Positions 24,874 to 34,690 of a stretch of DNA of 64,000 nucleotides are shown piece by piece. Every line of letters begins with the position of its first letter. The stretch's first letter is position 1. Where the stretch lies: NCBI RefSeq assembly GCF_015547515.1, contig NZ_JADMVE010000007.1, forward strand, positions 1-64,000. The letters run 5' to 3'. The DNA is from Eubacterium sp. 1001713B170207_170306_E7 (GTDB lineage Bacteria > Bacillota > Clostridia > Eubacteriales > Eubacteriaceae). The position numbers and the translations under genes are program-made. The notes beneath the pieces were generated by a model. The model saw only the letters and a list, made by a program, of their open reading frames with translations, had not been told where the DNA came from and did not search any database.

Positions 24874-26383
24874 ATTGCAGTTCAAAATGGATGCAGGATT
24901 CCGCCAGCTCCAGGATAGACGGCTCAGGCACCAGAATGTCCGCGGCGTCACTCAGCCCGGCGTCCAGAAGCTTTTGCCGTTCACGGACAAGGCTGCTCCG
25001 GCTGCTTTGCTCCAGATGTTTGGCAAAGCCCTCTTTGTCGCCAGACTGCAGCAGTCCGATCAGGAGATCGAGCTGCGTCCCCTTTGATGCCATATCGGAG
25101 TCTCCGAGGTAATTCAGGGGAATCCCCCAGGACATGATATGGATGAGCGGGCTGAAGATCGCCCAGATTTCAGAATTTTTATGGGAGTAGATCACGGTTT
25201 TAAGAATCTGCCCATGGGTAAAGAGATACTGCCCGCTTTGAGATTCCTGTTCGTAGAAACGGAGAATCTCCTGGATTCTTTCGGGAGGGATCGTATCAAA
25301 GGATTCCCTGGCAATGCTGCGGATGCAGATGGTGACCAGCTGAAGCCCCATGAGGTAGAAAAGCAGGCTTTTACGGGTTCCGGGATTGGACAGGTCCAGA
25401 TGCTCAAGGGATTTGTGGTTCAGGCTTATGCGTGTTCCAAGACCGTTGATGGTCTCGGTCAGGCACACGCTGTTCAGAAGTGCGATGGTCCTGCGGATGC
25501 TGATCAGAGACACGCCGTATTTCTCGGCCAGAACGGACGGCGTCGGCAGGAATTCATCGTTTTTGTAAAGTCCCTTGCGGACTTCGGCGATCATGCGGAC
25601 CGCCACGCTGTAGTATACCTGTGGCCTGCCGGCCTGTATATGCCATATAAAAGGAAGCTGGTCAGGATTTTCGCCAAACTGGTCTGTTACGGTTCTGTTT
25701 AGATGGCCGATCTGTTCGGATAAAAGCGTGCAGATTTTGGTAAGAAGCTGGCACATGCCCGCGTAGTCTTCACTGGCCTTAAAATCAGAAATCCTGCTGA
25801 AATCATTTAGAAAGGTGGTAAAGACGCTCATATCGTAGGGGATGCCAATGTCGTTCATTCTCTTCCGGGAAAGGTGCGTAAACATGGAAGCGTCCAGATG
25901 TATGCTCTCGAGCAAAGGATTTCCCAGACTTGAGAGAACAAAACGCAGAGGATAGAAGAAAGGAAGGCTGTCCTCCAGACGGGTCTGCAAAATCAATTCC
26001 GTCAGCTTTTCGGAGCCCTTTGGTTTCATAAAATAGAGCGCATGGAGCAGGGTTTTGGCGAAAATTACAGGCAGAAAGGCCCGCAGCTCCTCCAGCGCGT
26101 CGTGACGGACGGTGAAATGTTCAATATAGCCCGCGCGGCACTCCTCGTCACTGTAGGAAGCGGTGACGATAGCCGGCCTTCCCCGCGTGAGGCGCACGTA
26201 GCCATCCTGTTCAAGATTAATGAGGGACTGGCGCGCCGTGTTGATGGAAATATTAAACTGCCCGCTTATTTTTTCAATGGTTGGCAGGGAATCGCCCTTC
26301 CGGTAAATCCCAAAGCGGATCTTATCAGCATAATGGTTATAGACAATTTGATGGAGATCGTGTGTGTCTTTCAAGGTATTCAT
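24872..26383 (-). CDS. GntR-type regulator with two winged-helix domains
   Basis: 503 residues, twice the usual GntR length. The first winged helix (about 10-75) reads KGDSLPTIEKISGQFNISIN then TARQSLINLEQDGYVRL. A second GntR-like winged helix follows near 265-330: KNDEFLPTPSVLAEKYGVSL then SIRRTIALLN. The intervening and C-terminal parts are helical with no known effector fold that I recognise. It is a stand-alone gene; its targets are unknown. Duplicated HTH in one chain suggests binding of two half-sites by a monomer or a four-headed dimer. Confidence 0.75.
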   Translation of the reverse strand: MNTLKDTHDLHQIVYNHYADKIRFGIYRKGDSLPTIEKISGQFNISINTARQSLINLEQDGYVRLTRGRPAIVTASYSDEECRAGYIEHFTVRHDALEELRAFLPVIFAKTLLHALYFMKPKGSEKLTELILQTRLEDSLPFFYPLRFVLSSLGNPLLESIHLDASMFTHLSRKRMNDIGIPYDMSVFTTFLNDFSRISDFKASEDYAGMCQLLTKICTLLSEQIGHLNRTVTDQFGENPDQLPFIWHIQAGRPQVYYSVAVRMIAEVRKGLYKNDEFLPTPSVLAEKYGVSLISIRRTIALLNSVCLTETINGLGTRISLNHKSLEHLDLSNPGTRKSLLFYLMGLQLVTICIRSIARESFDTIPPERIQEILRFYEQESQSGQYLFTHGQILKTVIYSHKNSEIWAIFSPLIHIMSWGIPLNYLGDSDMASKGTQLDLLIGLLQSGDKEGFAKHLEQSSRSSLVRERQKLLDAGLSDAADILVPEPSILELAESCIHFELQ

Positions 26384-26573
26384 CCTTTATTTTTTAGTGT
26401 ATCATTTATATTTTATCATTTATGAGCTCGAAAAGCTATGAAATAAGCTGTAAAATGCAATGTGGTTCTGATCAAGGTGTTTGAAAAAACTTCACTAAAC
26501 GGTCACATAGCTGTCAGGCAGCCGTCAGATTACTTTGGTATCCTATTTATTATCAAGTCACAAAGGAGTTAAC

Positions 26574-27095
26574 ATGAAAACGGAAGTTAAAAAGAAGAAC
26601 AAGGCCAGCCTGACGCTCTACATTGTCGCTGTGCTTTTCGGTATTTATGCAATTTTTTCCTTAATCAATACGGCCCTTTATATTTCAAATCTGATCAGCA
26701 CGCAGTACATCACGGTATCGGAGAGTCTGACAGACATCATCGTTTATTTTGTAACGAATTGTGGTCCGTATATTTTTTATGCCGCTGCGCTGGGCGGTCT
26801 GGGCTACCTGGTGGAAATGGCGGCCAGAAGCGGAAGGGCAGAGACACCCTTAGATGAAATGCAGATTGCGGAGCCGGGGGCGGTACTTCCGGAGGCCAGC
26901 CTGAGTCCGGTGGTGGAAACCACTGTGGCAGAGGCTGTGGCGGACGAAGCAGAGACAGAGGCCGTTGACGGCGAAAGTGCCGGGCTGCAGGAGACCTCAG
27001 AGGAAGCTGAAGCCATGACCGGAGAAGAAGCCGGTGAGCAAAAGAATGACGAAAAGGAAAATTCAGAGCCTTCAGACATGAAGGAGGCCATCTGA
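26574..27095 (+). CDS. Two-helix membrane protein with acidic tail
   Basis: 173 residues from ATG 26574 (AAAGGAG upstream). Basic N terminus, two membrane segments (about 12-37 and 50-75, the second containing a Cys-Gly-Pro), then an acidic Ala/Glu/Val-rich tail of about 85 residues without predicted fold. Unknown family. Followed by a terminator, so a single-gene transcript. Confidence 0.6.
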   Translation: MKTEVKKKNKASLTLYIVAVLFGIYAIFSLINTALYISNLISTQYITVSESLTDIIVYFVTNCGPYIFYAAALGGLGYLVEMAARSGRAETPLDEMQIAEPGAVLPEASLSPVVETTVAEAVADEAETEAVDGESAGLQETSEEAEAMTGEEAGEQKNDEKENSEPSDMKEAI

Positions 27096-27143
27096 GCCCT
27101 TAACAACAGAATATAAGTGCTGTTCTATCTGTAGACAGCAGTC

Positions 27144-27175
27144 AACCGTCTGCCATTATGGCAGGCGGTTTTTAT
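27144..27175 (+). terminator. Terminator after the two-helix membrane protein
   Basis: AACCGTCTGCC and GGCAGGCGGTT pair across ATTAT and are followed by a short T-run. Confidence 0.8.
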
Positions 27176-27330
27176 GTTGCCTCAAAAAATAATCATAATA
27201 TACGGTAAGCTGCAATTAAAAATATAATTTACAGGAAAAAATGAAAAAAATTAGGAGAAATGATAGATTTCATCTATCTAATTAATTATTTTTATGATAG
27301 AATATACAAAATACATGGGAGGTAACAGTG

Positions 27331-27681
27331 ATGGATGGGATTACTAATCAGAAAGCATATGTCGAGAAAAGCGCACGTATTGTTGAAGAAAAAATAGCCT
27401 CTGTTGAAGCATTGATCCAGGCTGGAGAAGACAAAATGATCGTACGCTCAGCTTTCAAAGAGCTGAAGCAATTTGTGCGTAAGGAGTATGAAACTTTTCA
27501 TAAAAAGAAGTATTTCGGGACCTATATCTTTGACTGCTATCACCCTCTGGTTGAAGGCATTCATATGTCGGCTTTGGGAGAGACGCGTGTCAACGCCACA
27601 GTGGAAAACATTCAGGAGGCCGTTCAGGAGGCCCGTGAGGTGCTGGAAAGCTGGCGCAAGGCGGCTCTGGACAAAAAATAA
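27331..27681 (+). CDS. Small helical protein of unknown function
   Basis: 116 residues from ATG 27331 with GGGAGGT upstream (GTG 27328 is an alternative). Mostly amphipathic helices with KKKYFGTYIFDCYHPLVEGI in the middle. No membrane segment, signal or known motif. Flanked by a bidirectional terminator, so transcribed alone. Confidence 0.55.
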   Translation: MDGITNQKAYVEKSARIVEEKIASVEALIQAGEDKMIVRSAFKELKQFVRKEYETFHKKKYFGTYIFDCYHPLVEGIHMSALGETRVNATVENIQEAVQEAREVLESWRKAALDKK

Positions 27682-27718
27682 AAAAGCCCTGCTTTAATCA
27701 ATAAGCAGGGCTTTTTTT
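27681..27718. terminator. Bidirectional terminator
   Basis: AAAAAGCCCTGCTT and AAGCAGGGCTTTTT pair across a short loop between the small helical gene and the convergent mrnC. Confidence 0.88.
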
Positions 27719-28136
27719 ATTCAGACAGCAGCCCAATGCCGCGCACCATCAATGCCTCGAGCCGATCCTCCTGGCCGGTCAGCTCCAGATAGCCGATCAG
27801 TGCCTCGAGACCGGTGGCGTAACGGTAGTCGATGGTTCGGGCATGCTTGGGCACGTGTGAGCGCGTATTGCGGCCGCGCCTTACAATGTCCAGCTCCTCG
27901 TCTGTCAGAGAATCCATGAGGGCCAGCACCATTTTGGACTGGCCGTCGGCCCTGACGTATTTAATGGATTCCTTTGTCAGATGATTGACGTTGGAAATAC
28001 CGCCGGATACCAGGAACCGGCGGATGTATTCGGAATAAACGCCGTCGCCGATGTAGGCAAGGGTCAGTGGATTCAGAGCCCTTGCTTCAGCGATGGTGTA
28101 TTTTTTGTGCAGACGTTGTTTTACGCTTTCTTCCAT
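27717..28136 (-). CDS. mrnC: Mini-ribonuclease III
   Basis: 139 residues, RNase III catalytic domain without a dsRNA-binding domain. The family signature is in [18 protein letters not shown] (acidic metal-site residues) and [12 protein letters not shown]. Bacillus MrnC trims 23S rRNA ends. It overlaps the end of cysS by 16 bp, the conserved cysS-mrnC order of Firmicutes. Confidence 0.9.
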   Translation of the reverse strand: MEESVKQRLHKKYTIAEARALNPLTLAYIGDGVYSEYIRRFLVSGGISNVNHLTKESIKYVRADGQSKMVLALMDSLTDEELDIVRRGRNTRSHVPKHARTIDYRYATGLEALIGYLELTGQEDRLEALMVRGIGLLSE

Positions 28137-29518
28137 TTGACTCCTTCGCGCGTATCCTCAAGGATAATGCCTTTGGCCAGCAGGGCGTCGCGGATTTCAT
28201 CGGCCAGAGCAAAGTCCTTATTTTTACGGGCCTCCTGACGCTGGGCGATGAGGGCCTCGACTTCGGTTTCCAGGTCGTTTTCCTTTTCCTTGGCGGCCAG
28301 TCCGATGACGCTGGTCAGTTCTTTAAAGAGGTCCAGAGCAGCACGTACAGCCTCTTTGGAGGAGGCCTCGCTCAGGTGAGAGTTGGTATCCCGGACCAGC
28401 TCAAAGATGGCCGCAATGGCGTCGGCGGTGTTCAGATCATCGTTCATGGCGTCGATAAAGCCTTTTTTATACTGTGACAGGCTGTCCATCCAGGTCTTTT
28501 CTTCTTCGGAAGCGGCTTCTGCCCTGTTGTTTTCGAGCAGATATTCCATCTGATATTTGGCATTGTAAAGGCGTTCCAGAGCGTTCTGTGCCTGGCCCAG
28601 CAGTTCATCGGAAAAGTTGACCGGGCTTCTGTAGTGGGCCATGAGCATAAACATGCGGACAACTTCCAGGTCATAATGCTTGGCGATGTCACGCACCGTA
28701 AAGAAATTGCCCTTGGATTTGGACATCTTTTCATTGTTGATGTTGATATAACCGTTATGAACCCAGTAATTGGCAAATTTACAGCCGCAGGAGCCCTCGG
28801 ACTGTGCAATCTCGTTTTCGTGGTGGGGGAAGATCAGATCCTGGCCGCCGCCGTGAATGTCGATGCTTTCACCCAGATGCTTGCGGGACATGGCGGAGCA
28901 TTCGATATGCCAGCCTGGGCGGCCCTGGCCCCAGGGGCTTTCCCAGTAGGGCTCGCCATCCTTTTTTTTCTTCCAGAGGGCAAAGTCCAGAGGACTGCGC
29001 TTTTCGTCGTTCACGTCGATGCGCGCGCCGGATTTCAGGTCGTCGATGGACTGCTTGGAGAGTTTTCCATAGTCGTGGAAATGGTCGACCTGGTAGTAGA
29101 CATTGCCGTCTACATTGTAGGCCAGACCGCGCGCCTCCAGTTCTTTAATCATCTCGATGATTTCGGGCATGTGGTCGCTGACCCGCGGGTGTACGTCAGC
29201 CCGGCGGATACCCAGAGCATCGGCGTCCCTGAAGTACTCTGCGATGTACTTGTCCGCGACCTCGGCTGCGGTGATGCCTTCCTCGATACTGCGGTTGATG
29301 ATCTTGTCGTCCACATCGGTAAAGTTCTGGACAAACTTGACATCATAGCCAATATATTCTAAAAAACGTCTGAGCACATCAAAGACGATGAAGGGGCGGG
29401 CATTGCCGATATGAAAATAATTATAAACGGTCGGCCCGCAGGAGTACATCCGTACCCTGCCTTCTTCAATGGGAACAAACGCTTCCTTTTTTTGGGTAAG
29501 GGTATTGTATAATTTCAT
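28121..29518 (-). CDS. cysS: Cysteinyl-tRNA synthetase
   Basis: 465 residues, normal length. Class I motifs are intact: the HIGH-type FHIGNARPF near residue 36, KMSKSKGNF near 268, and zinc ligands with C28 (SCGPTVYN), C of [12 protein letters not shown], and [11 protein letters not shown]. Charges tRNA-Cys. Starts the leftward cysS-mrnC operon with AAGGAGAAAGCC as ribosome site. Confidence 0.95.
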   Translation of the reverse strand: MKLYNTLTQKKEAFVPIEEGRVRMYSCGPTVYNYFHIGNARPFIVFDVLRRFLEYIGYDVKFVQNFTDVDDKIINRSIEEGITAAEVADKYIAEYFRDADALGIRRADVHPRVSDHMPEIIEMIKELEARGLAYNVDGNVYYQVDHFHDYGKLSKQSIDDLKSGARIDVNDEKRSPLDFALWKKKKDGEPYWESPWGQGRPGWHIECSAMSRKHLGESIDIHGGGQDLIFPHHENEIAQSEGSCGCKFANYWVHNGYININNEKMSKSKGNFFTVRDIAKHYDLEVVRMFMLMAHYRSPVNFSDELLGQAQNALERLYNAKYQMEYLLENNRAEAASEEEKTWMDSLSQYKKGFIDAMNDDLNTADAIAAIFELVRDTNSHLSEASSKEAVRAALDLFKELTSVIGLAAKEKENDLETEVEALIAQRQEARKNKDFALADEIRDALLAKGIILEDTREGVKWKKA

Positions 29519-29699
29519 GGCTTTCTCCTTCTTTGTTTTTTACGATTGTGTTTATTATAGCATAGGCAGGGCGGTTTTCCTATAAAGGAAATAAAAATCT
29601 GTTTACGTTCTCATCGAAAAGTATTGTATACAGAGAGGAGGGGAGTGGTATAATGGTCTAAAGTAATTTGTAAATTCAGAATCGAAAAGAGAGAGTAAA

Positions 29700-30665
29700 A
29701 TGCAGTATTTTAGCCGTTTTAATGCTTTTATCGAAAAGTGGATGCCGTTGGTTACACCGTCCTGTCTGGTCATCGGGGTGGTCTTTGCGGCGTGGCTGGG
29801 GCGGTTCGCGCCGCTGGTGCCCTGGCTTTTTGCCTTTATGACCTTTGCGGGAAGCCTGGGCTCCGGGTTTCGGGATATGAAAAAGATTGCCATGCACCCG
29901 GTTCCGCTTATTGTGGTTTTGCTGATCCTGCACATTGTGGTGCCGGTCACAGCCTTTCTGGTCGGCAGCCTGGTCTTTGACGACCCGCTGCTGGTCACTG
30001 GAATTGTGCTGGAGTTCATTGTGCCTACGGGCATTGTGAGTCTGGTCTGGGTCAATATTTACCACGGAAATTCGGCTTTAACCCTGTCTATTATCCTCAT
30101 CGACACCCTTGTCGCGCCTTTTCTGGTGCCCTTCAGTCTGCACGTGCTCATGGGCTCCGCGGTTGAGATCTCTGTCGCTGGCATGATGAAGGACCTGGTG
30201 CTGATGATTGCCGTTCCGGCGCTGCTGGCAATGGCGCTCAACCACGCCACCCAGGGGCGTGTCAAGGAGACGCTGTCGCCAAAGCTTGCGCCCTTCAGCA
30301 AAATAGGGCTTATTCTGGTGGTTATCATTAATTCCACCAAGGTCGCGCCTTTTTTCAGCCAGATGACGCCTGTTCTGCTGCTGGTCACCCTTGTCATTTT
30401 CCTGCTGGCAGTCAGCGGCTTTATCTGGGGCTTCCTGGCCGCAAGAATCTTTAAGCAGGACAACGCCGGACGGGTCTCCATGACTTTTAACAGCGGGATG
30501 CGCAACATCAGCGCCGGAGCTGTGATTGCAGGGCAGTATTTTCCGCCGGAGGTCATGTTTCCAGTCATGATCGGAACCCTGTTCCAGCAGATTCTGGCCG
30601 CTATGGCAGGCTTCTGCCTGGACCGGCTGGCCAGCCGCGAAAGTGTTGCCGAGGAGGTATCTTAA
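29700..30665 (+). CDS. Bile acid:sodium symporter (BASS) family transporter
   Basis: 321 residues with nine to ten hydrophobic segments. Conserved family features are IVLEFIVPTGIVSLVW near residue 100, and FNSGMRNISAGAVIAGQYFP near 260, as in the SBF-like branch of bacterial BASS proteins. The ligand is unknown; bile acids, small organic acids or nucleobase precursors are transported by relatives. Single gene between cysS and yaaA. Confidence 0.8.
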   Translation: MQYFSRFNAFIEKWMPLVTPSCLVIGVVFAAWLGRFAPLVPWLFAFMTFAGSLGSGFRDMKKIAMHPVPLIVVLLILHIVVPVTAFLVGSLVFDDPLLVTGIVLEFIVPTGIVSLVWVNIYHGNSALTLSIILIDTLVAPFLVPFSLHVLMGSAVEISVAGMMKDLVLMIAVPALLAMALNHATQGRVKETLSPKLAPFSKIGLILVVIINSTKVAPFFSQMTPVLLLVTLVIFLLAVSGFIWGFLAARIFKQDNAGRVSMTFNSGMRNISAGAVIAGQYFPPEVMFPVMIGTLFQQILAAMAGFCLDRLASRESVAEEVS

Positions 30666-30688
30666 TAAAGCTTGAAAATTTATCACTC

Positions 30689-30712
30689 AGCTCTCGTAAG
30701 AGGGCTTTTTTT
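30689..30712 (+). terminator. Terminator after the BASS transporter
   Basis: GCTCTC and GAGGGC pair around GTAA and are followed by T7. Confidence 0.65.
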
Positions 30713-30758
30713 AGTGTATACTATATAGAAATACAAAAAAGAAAGAGGGTGTGTACGG

Positions 30759-31499
30759 ATGAAGATGATCTTATCGCCTGCGAAAAATCTCAGAACCCTT
30801 GAGCTGCCAGGCGCGGTCACCAGTCTGCCGGTGTTTGGAGCGAAAACGGCAGAGCTGGCGCATATTCTTAAAGCCATGACAGAGGATGATTTTAAGGCAG
30901 CGATGCAGCTGAGCGACCAGCTGACAGCCCTCAACCGGGAACGCTGTGCGGCTTTCCGGCTCGATACGGACGGCACACCGGCGCTGCTGGCCTACGATGG
31001 ACAACAGTATAGAGCTCTGGCGGCTGAAACCTTCACGACGGAGGACTGGGAGTTCGCAAACACGCACCTGCGGATTCTGGACGCGCTCTATGGAGTGCTG
31101 AAACCCCTCGACAGCATTTACCCCTATCGGCTTGAGATGAAAAACAAAATTTTGAAGGAACAGTCCCTGTATGCTTTCTGGGGCGACCGGCTCTACCGGG
31201 AGCTCACAGCAGACGGCGACATGCCCATTGTCAACCTGGCTTCCGCTGAGTATGGCAGGGCGGTCGAGAAGCATTTAAAAAACCCGGAGGAGATGGTTAC
31301 CTGCACCTTTAAGGTTATGAAAAATGGGGTACCCAAGACCCATTCCACCCAGTCCAAGCAGGCCAGAGGCCTGATGGCCGGCTGGATTATCCGCCGGCGG
31401 GCAGCGGATATTGAGACGCTCAGAGCCTTTGATGAGGACGGTTACCGGCTGGATGAAACGCTTTCGTCAGATGGCGAGCTCGTCTTTGTAAAAAGTTGA
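30759..31499 (+). CDS. yaaA: Peroxide stress protein YaaA (DUF328)
   Basis: 246 residues, standard length. MKMILSPAKNLR at the start, DALYGVLKPLDSIYPYRLEM in the middle and VNLASAEYGRAV with FDEDGYRLD toward the end are family signatures. E. coli YaaA lowers free iron during peroxide stress; that role in this organism is inferred. Confidence 0.92.
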   Translation: MKMILSPAKNLRTLELPGAVTSLPVFGAKTAELAHILKAMTEDDFKAAMQLSDQLTALNRERCAAFRLDTDGTPALLAYDGQQYRALAAETFTTEDWEFANTHLRILDALYGVLKPLDSIYPYRLEMKNKILKEQSLYAFWGDRLYRELTADGDMPIVNLASAEYGRAVEKHLKNPEEMVTCTFKVMKNGVPKTHSTQSKQARGLMAGWIIRRRAADIETLRAFDEDGYRLDETLSSDGELVFVKS

Positions 31500-31641
31500 G
31501 CGGCATAGGTGAATTTTTGATATTTCTTTGCTTTAGCTGTTCAGCATGATATAATAATCCCATACACTTTAATGGAGTATAAGATAATTTTAAGTGTTAT
31601 CAAAGATAATGATTTTAATTTAAGAAAACAGAGGTAAAACC

Positions 31642-31935
31642 ATGGATACAAATGATAAACGCAAAATGTTGGCCCAGGCCATTTTATCAATCGAATCAGA
31701 AGAAGAGTGCTTTGAGCTGTTAGAGGATATCTGTACCATTAAAGAGGTTGACGATATGGCCAACCGCTTTCAGATCGCTCTTTTATTATATGAGGGCAAG
31801 ACCTTTATCGACGTTGAAAACCAGACTGGCGCAAGCTCTGCGACCATCAGCCGCGTTAACCGCTGTCTGAAGCATGGCAAGGGGTACCGTCAGATCATCG
31901 AGAGGATGTTTGACAAAAATGAAGGTGAGGATTAA
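31642..31935 (+). CDS. YerC/YecD-type TrpR-like DNA-binding protein
   Basis: 97 residues. The TrpR-like helix-turn-helix is in the ENQTGASSATISRVNRCL region (about 62-80), after CTIKEVDDMANRFQIALLL. Firmicute YerC proteins of this size are putative regulators of unknown target. It overlaps the aminotransferase by one base (TAATG) and probably heads a five-gene operon. Confidence 0.85.
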   Translation: MDTNDKRKMLAQAILSIESEEECFELLEDICTIKEVDDMANRFQIALLLYEGKTFIDVENQTGASSATISRVNRCLKHGKGYRQIIERMFDKNEGED

Positions 31936-33152
31936 TGAGAACATTTAAAAAATCCAAAAAGCTGGATAACGTCTGTTACGATATCCGCGGGCCGGTCGTC
32001 GAGGAAGCAGACAGGATGACGGCGGAGGGGATTGACATCATTATGCTCAATACCGGCAATCCGCCGACCTTTAATCTGAACGCTCCGGACGAGGTTATCC
32101 GTGACATTCGCTATAACCTCAGAAGCTCCGAAGCTTACTGTCACTCCAAGGGGATTTTCCCGGCGCGCAAGGCCATTGTGCAGTATTATCAGACCAAGGG
32201 CCTCATGGGCCTGACTGAGGAGGATGTGTATATCGGAAATGGCTCCAGCGAGCTGGTTTCTTTCTGTATGCAGGCCCTGGTGAATGACGGTGACGAGATC
32301 CTGATCCCGGCTCCGGACTATCCGCTTTGGACGGCCTGCGCCACGCTGGCGGGCGGAAAGGCGGTTCATTACATCTGTGACGAGGAATCCAACTGGTATC
32401 CAGACCTCGAGGACATCCGAAAAAAGATTACCCCCAATACCAAAGGGATCGTCGTTATCAATCCCAATAACCCGACCGGGGCAGTCTATCCGCGGGAAAT
32501 CCTGGAGGGCATTGTCAAGATTGCAGTTGAAAATGAGCTGATCATTTTCTCAGATGAAATCTACGACCAGATTATTTATGATGAAATCGAGCATGTGCCC
32601 ATGGGGACACTGACCGATGAAACCCTGGTGGTCACCCTTAACGGGCTGTCAAAATCCCACCGTGTCCCAGGTTTCAGAGTGGGCTGGATGGTCTTTTCCG
32701 GCAATAAGGAAATGGCCAGAGATTATATTGAGGGCATAAACCTGCTGGCAACCATGCGCCTGTGCGCCAATGTGCCGGCCCAGTACGCTATCCAGACCTC
32801 TCTTGGCGGTTACCAGAGCATCGACGATCTGGTGCGTCCGGGCGGTCGGCTTTATGAGCAGCGCACCATTGTCTACAAGCGTCTCAATGAGATCCCGGGC
32901 ATCAGCTGCGTCAAGCCAGACGGCGCGCTCTACTGCTTCCCGAAGGTTGATATCAAGCGGTTTAACATTACCGACGACGTTCAGTTCGCTTTGGATTTCC
33001 TAAAGCGGGAGCGGGTGCTGCTGGTGCAGGGCACAGGCTTTAACTGGGCAGAGCCCGACCATTTCAGAGTGGTCTTTCTGCCGGCGCCCACACAGCTTGA
33101 AGAAACCATGGACCGTCTGCAGCGCTTTATGAGCGGTTATATACAAGGATAA
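31935..33152 (+). CDS. Class I aminotransferase (AlaA/AlaT-like)
   Basis: 405 residues, PLP fold type I. Visible motifs are MLNTGNPPTF, the VVINPNNPTGAVYP loop, FSDEIYDQI (PLP-pyridine Asp), and the PLP-lysine in NGLSKSHRVPGFRVGW. The sequence follows the glutamate-pyruvate (alanine) aminotransferase branch. Substrate specificity is inferred. Second gene of the yerC-to-ispD operon. Confidence 0.85.
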   Translation: MRTFKKSKKLDNVCYDIRGPVVEEADRMTAEGIDIIMLNTGNPPTFNLNAPDEVIRDIRYNLRSSEAYCHSKGIFPARKAIVQYYQTKGLMGLTEEDVYIGNGSSELVSFCMQALVNDGDEILIPAPDYPLWTACATLAGGKAVHYICDEESNWYPDLEDIRKKITPNTKGIVVINPNNPTGAVYPREILEGIVKIAVENELIIFSDEIYDQIIYDEIEHVPMGTLTDETLVVTLNGLSKSHRVPGFRVGWMVFSGNKEMARDYIEGINLLATMRLCANVPAQYAIQTSLGGYQSIDDLVRPGGRLYEQRTIVYKRLNEIPGISCVKPDGALYCFPKVDIKRFNITDDVQFALDFLKRERVLLVQGTGFNWAEPDHFRVVFLPAPTQLEETMDRLQRFMSGYIQG

Positions 33153-33159
33153 TAGTTTT

Positions 33160-33459
33160 ATGCGTAATCAGAAAAAACGTCTGCTCAGAGACAAGCGAAA
33201 CGGAATCATCTCCGGCGTCTGCCAGGGGATCGGGGAATATCTGGGCGTTTCGCCCTGGATTTTCCGGGTGCTGTTTATTTTACCCGTACTGCCGTTTGTA
33301 CTCAATTTTATCTCCGGCGTGATCAGTATTCTGGTCTATGTGGTTTTATCCGCGGTGATCAAGGATAAGGGCAGCAGCGCCGCCCAGGATGACAACGTAG
33401 TTGAGGTTGAGTACGAGATTGTCGACGACGAAGACGATCAGAAAAAATCGGATAGTTAG
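33160..33459 (+). CDS. PspC-domain membrane protein
   Basis: 99 residues. The PspC module is plain in DKRNGIISGVCQGIGEYLGV followed by a long hydrophobic helix pair (about 28-65), then an acidic tail ending DDQKKSDS. PspC proteins take part in envelope stress sensing in other bacteria; here it sits in a housekeeping operon between an aminotransferase and tsaE. Confidence 0.85.
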   Translation: MRNQKKRLLRDKRNGIISGVCQGIGEYLGVSPWIFRVLFILPVLPFVLNFISGVISILVYVVLSAVIKDKGSSAAQDDNVVEVEYEIVDDEDDQKKSDS

Positions 33460-33467
33460 GAATGTTC

Positions 33468-33932
33468 ATGAAAATCACAATAAAAACGGAATCTCCCGAA
33501 GCCACCAGGCAGCTGGGAGCAGATTTCGGCAGTCTGTTAGACGGCCCGCATACCATCCTGCTGGCAGGGGGAATGGGGGCCGGAAAAACGGCTGTCACCA
33601 AGGGGATTGTCGAGGGAATGGGCATCTGTGATGATGTCAGCAGCCCGACCTACACCCTTGTCAATGCCTATGAGGACGGAGACAAAAGGGTCTATCATTT
33701 TGATCTGTACCGTCTCGGCGACCCGGAGGAGCTCTATGAGATGGGCTTTGAGGATTACCTGGACGAGGGGTGCAGCCTGATCATTGAATGGCCTCAGGTG
33801 GCCGGTGATTATCCCTTCGCCTCAAAAGTTATACTTACCCTGGACCAGACCGGGAAACCGGAGGAGCGTCTCGTCACCATTGAGACAGAGGACGAAGCAA
33901 TCATTAACGGCCTGAAAAAATTGGGATGGTGA
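33468..33932 (+). CDS. tsaE: tRNA threonylcarbamoyladenosine synthesis ATPase TsaE
   Basis: 154 residues from ATG 33468; ATG 33462 is only one base from the AGGA. Walker A GGMGAGKTAVTKG near residue 34, the switch-like SSPTYTLVN and HFDLYRLGD, then the family LIIEWPQVA. It works with TsaB and TsaD in t6A37 formation on tRNA; those genes are not in this window. Confidence 0.9.
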   Translation: MKITIKTESPEATRQLGADFGSLLDGPHTILLAGGMGAGKTAVTKGIVEGMGICDDVSSPTYTLVNAYEDGDKRVYHFDLYRLGDPEELYEMGFEDYLDEGCSLIIEWPQVAGDYPFASKVILTLDQTGKPEERLVTIETEDEAIINGLKKLGW

Positions 33933-33936
33933 AAGC

Positions 33937-34641
33937 ATGGAAAAGATAAAAACCAGTGTCATTATCCCCGCTGCCGGGCAGGGAACGCGCATGAACGCGC
34001 CCATCAACAAGCAGTACCTCACCCTGAGGGGAAAGCCCATTTTGTCCTATACGCTGGATGTTTTTGAGCGCTGCTCCCTCATTGATGAAATCATTCTGGT
34101 CATCAATAAAAACGAGTTTAAAATCTGCCGTCAGCAGGTTTTAAATCCGCACAGTTATTCTAAAATAAAGCTGGTGGAGGGCGGCGCGACCCGTCAAAAG
34201 TCTGTTTATGAGGGACTGAAAAGGGTCAGCCCTCAGACAGATATTGTACTGGTCCACGATGGCGCAAGACCCCTGATCAGGGAGGACATTATCGTCCAGA
34301 GCATCTATGAAACCATCCAGCACAAAGCCACCATTGTGGCTGTGCCGGCCAAAAATACCATCAAAGTGGTCGAGAAGGACGGCTTTGTGGAGTATACCCC
34401 GAACCGGGATTTTTTGTTTGAAATCCAGACTCCCCAGACCTTTACCTACGATCTGCTTCTGGACGCCCACGAAAAGGCGATTCAGGAAGAGGTGGAGGGA
34501 ACCGACGACGCCTTTCTGGTCGAGCGCATGTGCGTGCCGGTCAAAATCGTCCGGGGACATTACAATAATATAAAGATCACAACCCCTGAGGATCTGATCA
34601 TCGCCGAATCGCTGATTGATCTGTTTTCAGGAGAGCATTAA
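33937..34641 (+). CDS. ispD: 2-C-methyl-D-erythritol 4-phosphate cytidylyltransferase
   Basis: 234 residues. The nucleotide loop PAAGQGTRM near residue 11, VHDGARPLI near 107, and the conserved TPQTF and EGTDDAFLVE segments identify IspD. It makes CDP-methylerythritol in the MEP isoprenoid route. It starts 4 bp after tsaE. The carotenoid operon just beyond uses the isoprenoid diphosphates this pathway supplies. Confidence 0.95.
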   Translation: MEKIKTSVIIPAAGQGTRMNAPINKQYLTLRGKPILSYTLDVFERCSLIDEIILVINKNEFKICRQQVLNPHSYSKIKLVEGGATRQKSVYEGLKRVSPQTDIVLVHDGARPLIREDIIVQSIYETIQHKATIVAVPAKNTIKVVEKDGFVEYTPNRDFLFEIQTPQTFTYDLLLDAHEKAIQEEVEGTDDAFLVERMCVPVKIVRGHYNNIKITTPEDLIIAESLIDLFSGEH

Positions 34642-34679
34642 AAAGAACCATTTTCCAGCTGGGAAATGGTTCTTTTTTA
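34640..34679. terminator. Bidirectional terminator, ispD / DUF92 gene
   Basis: AAGAACCATTTCC-like arms AAGAACCATTTTCC and GGGAAATGGTTCTT pair around AGCT, with T6 on one side and A5 on the other. Confidence 0.85.
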
Positions 34680-34690
34680 CGCTTTGTTGC

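Noticed and set aside
27260-27326. Tiny open frame MIDFIYLINYFYDRIYK before the helical gene
   Set aside because: The AGGAG is only two bases from the ATG and the frame ends in the next gene's ribosome site; likely chance.
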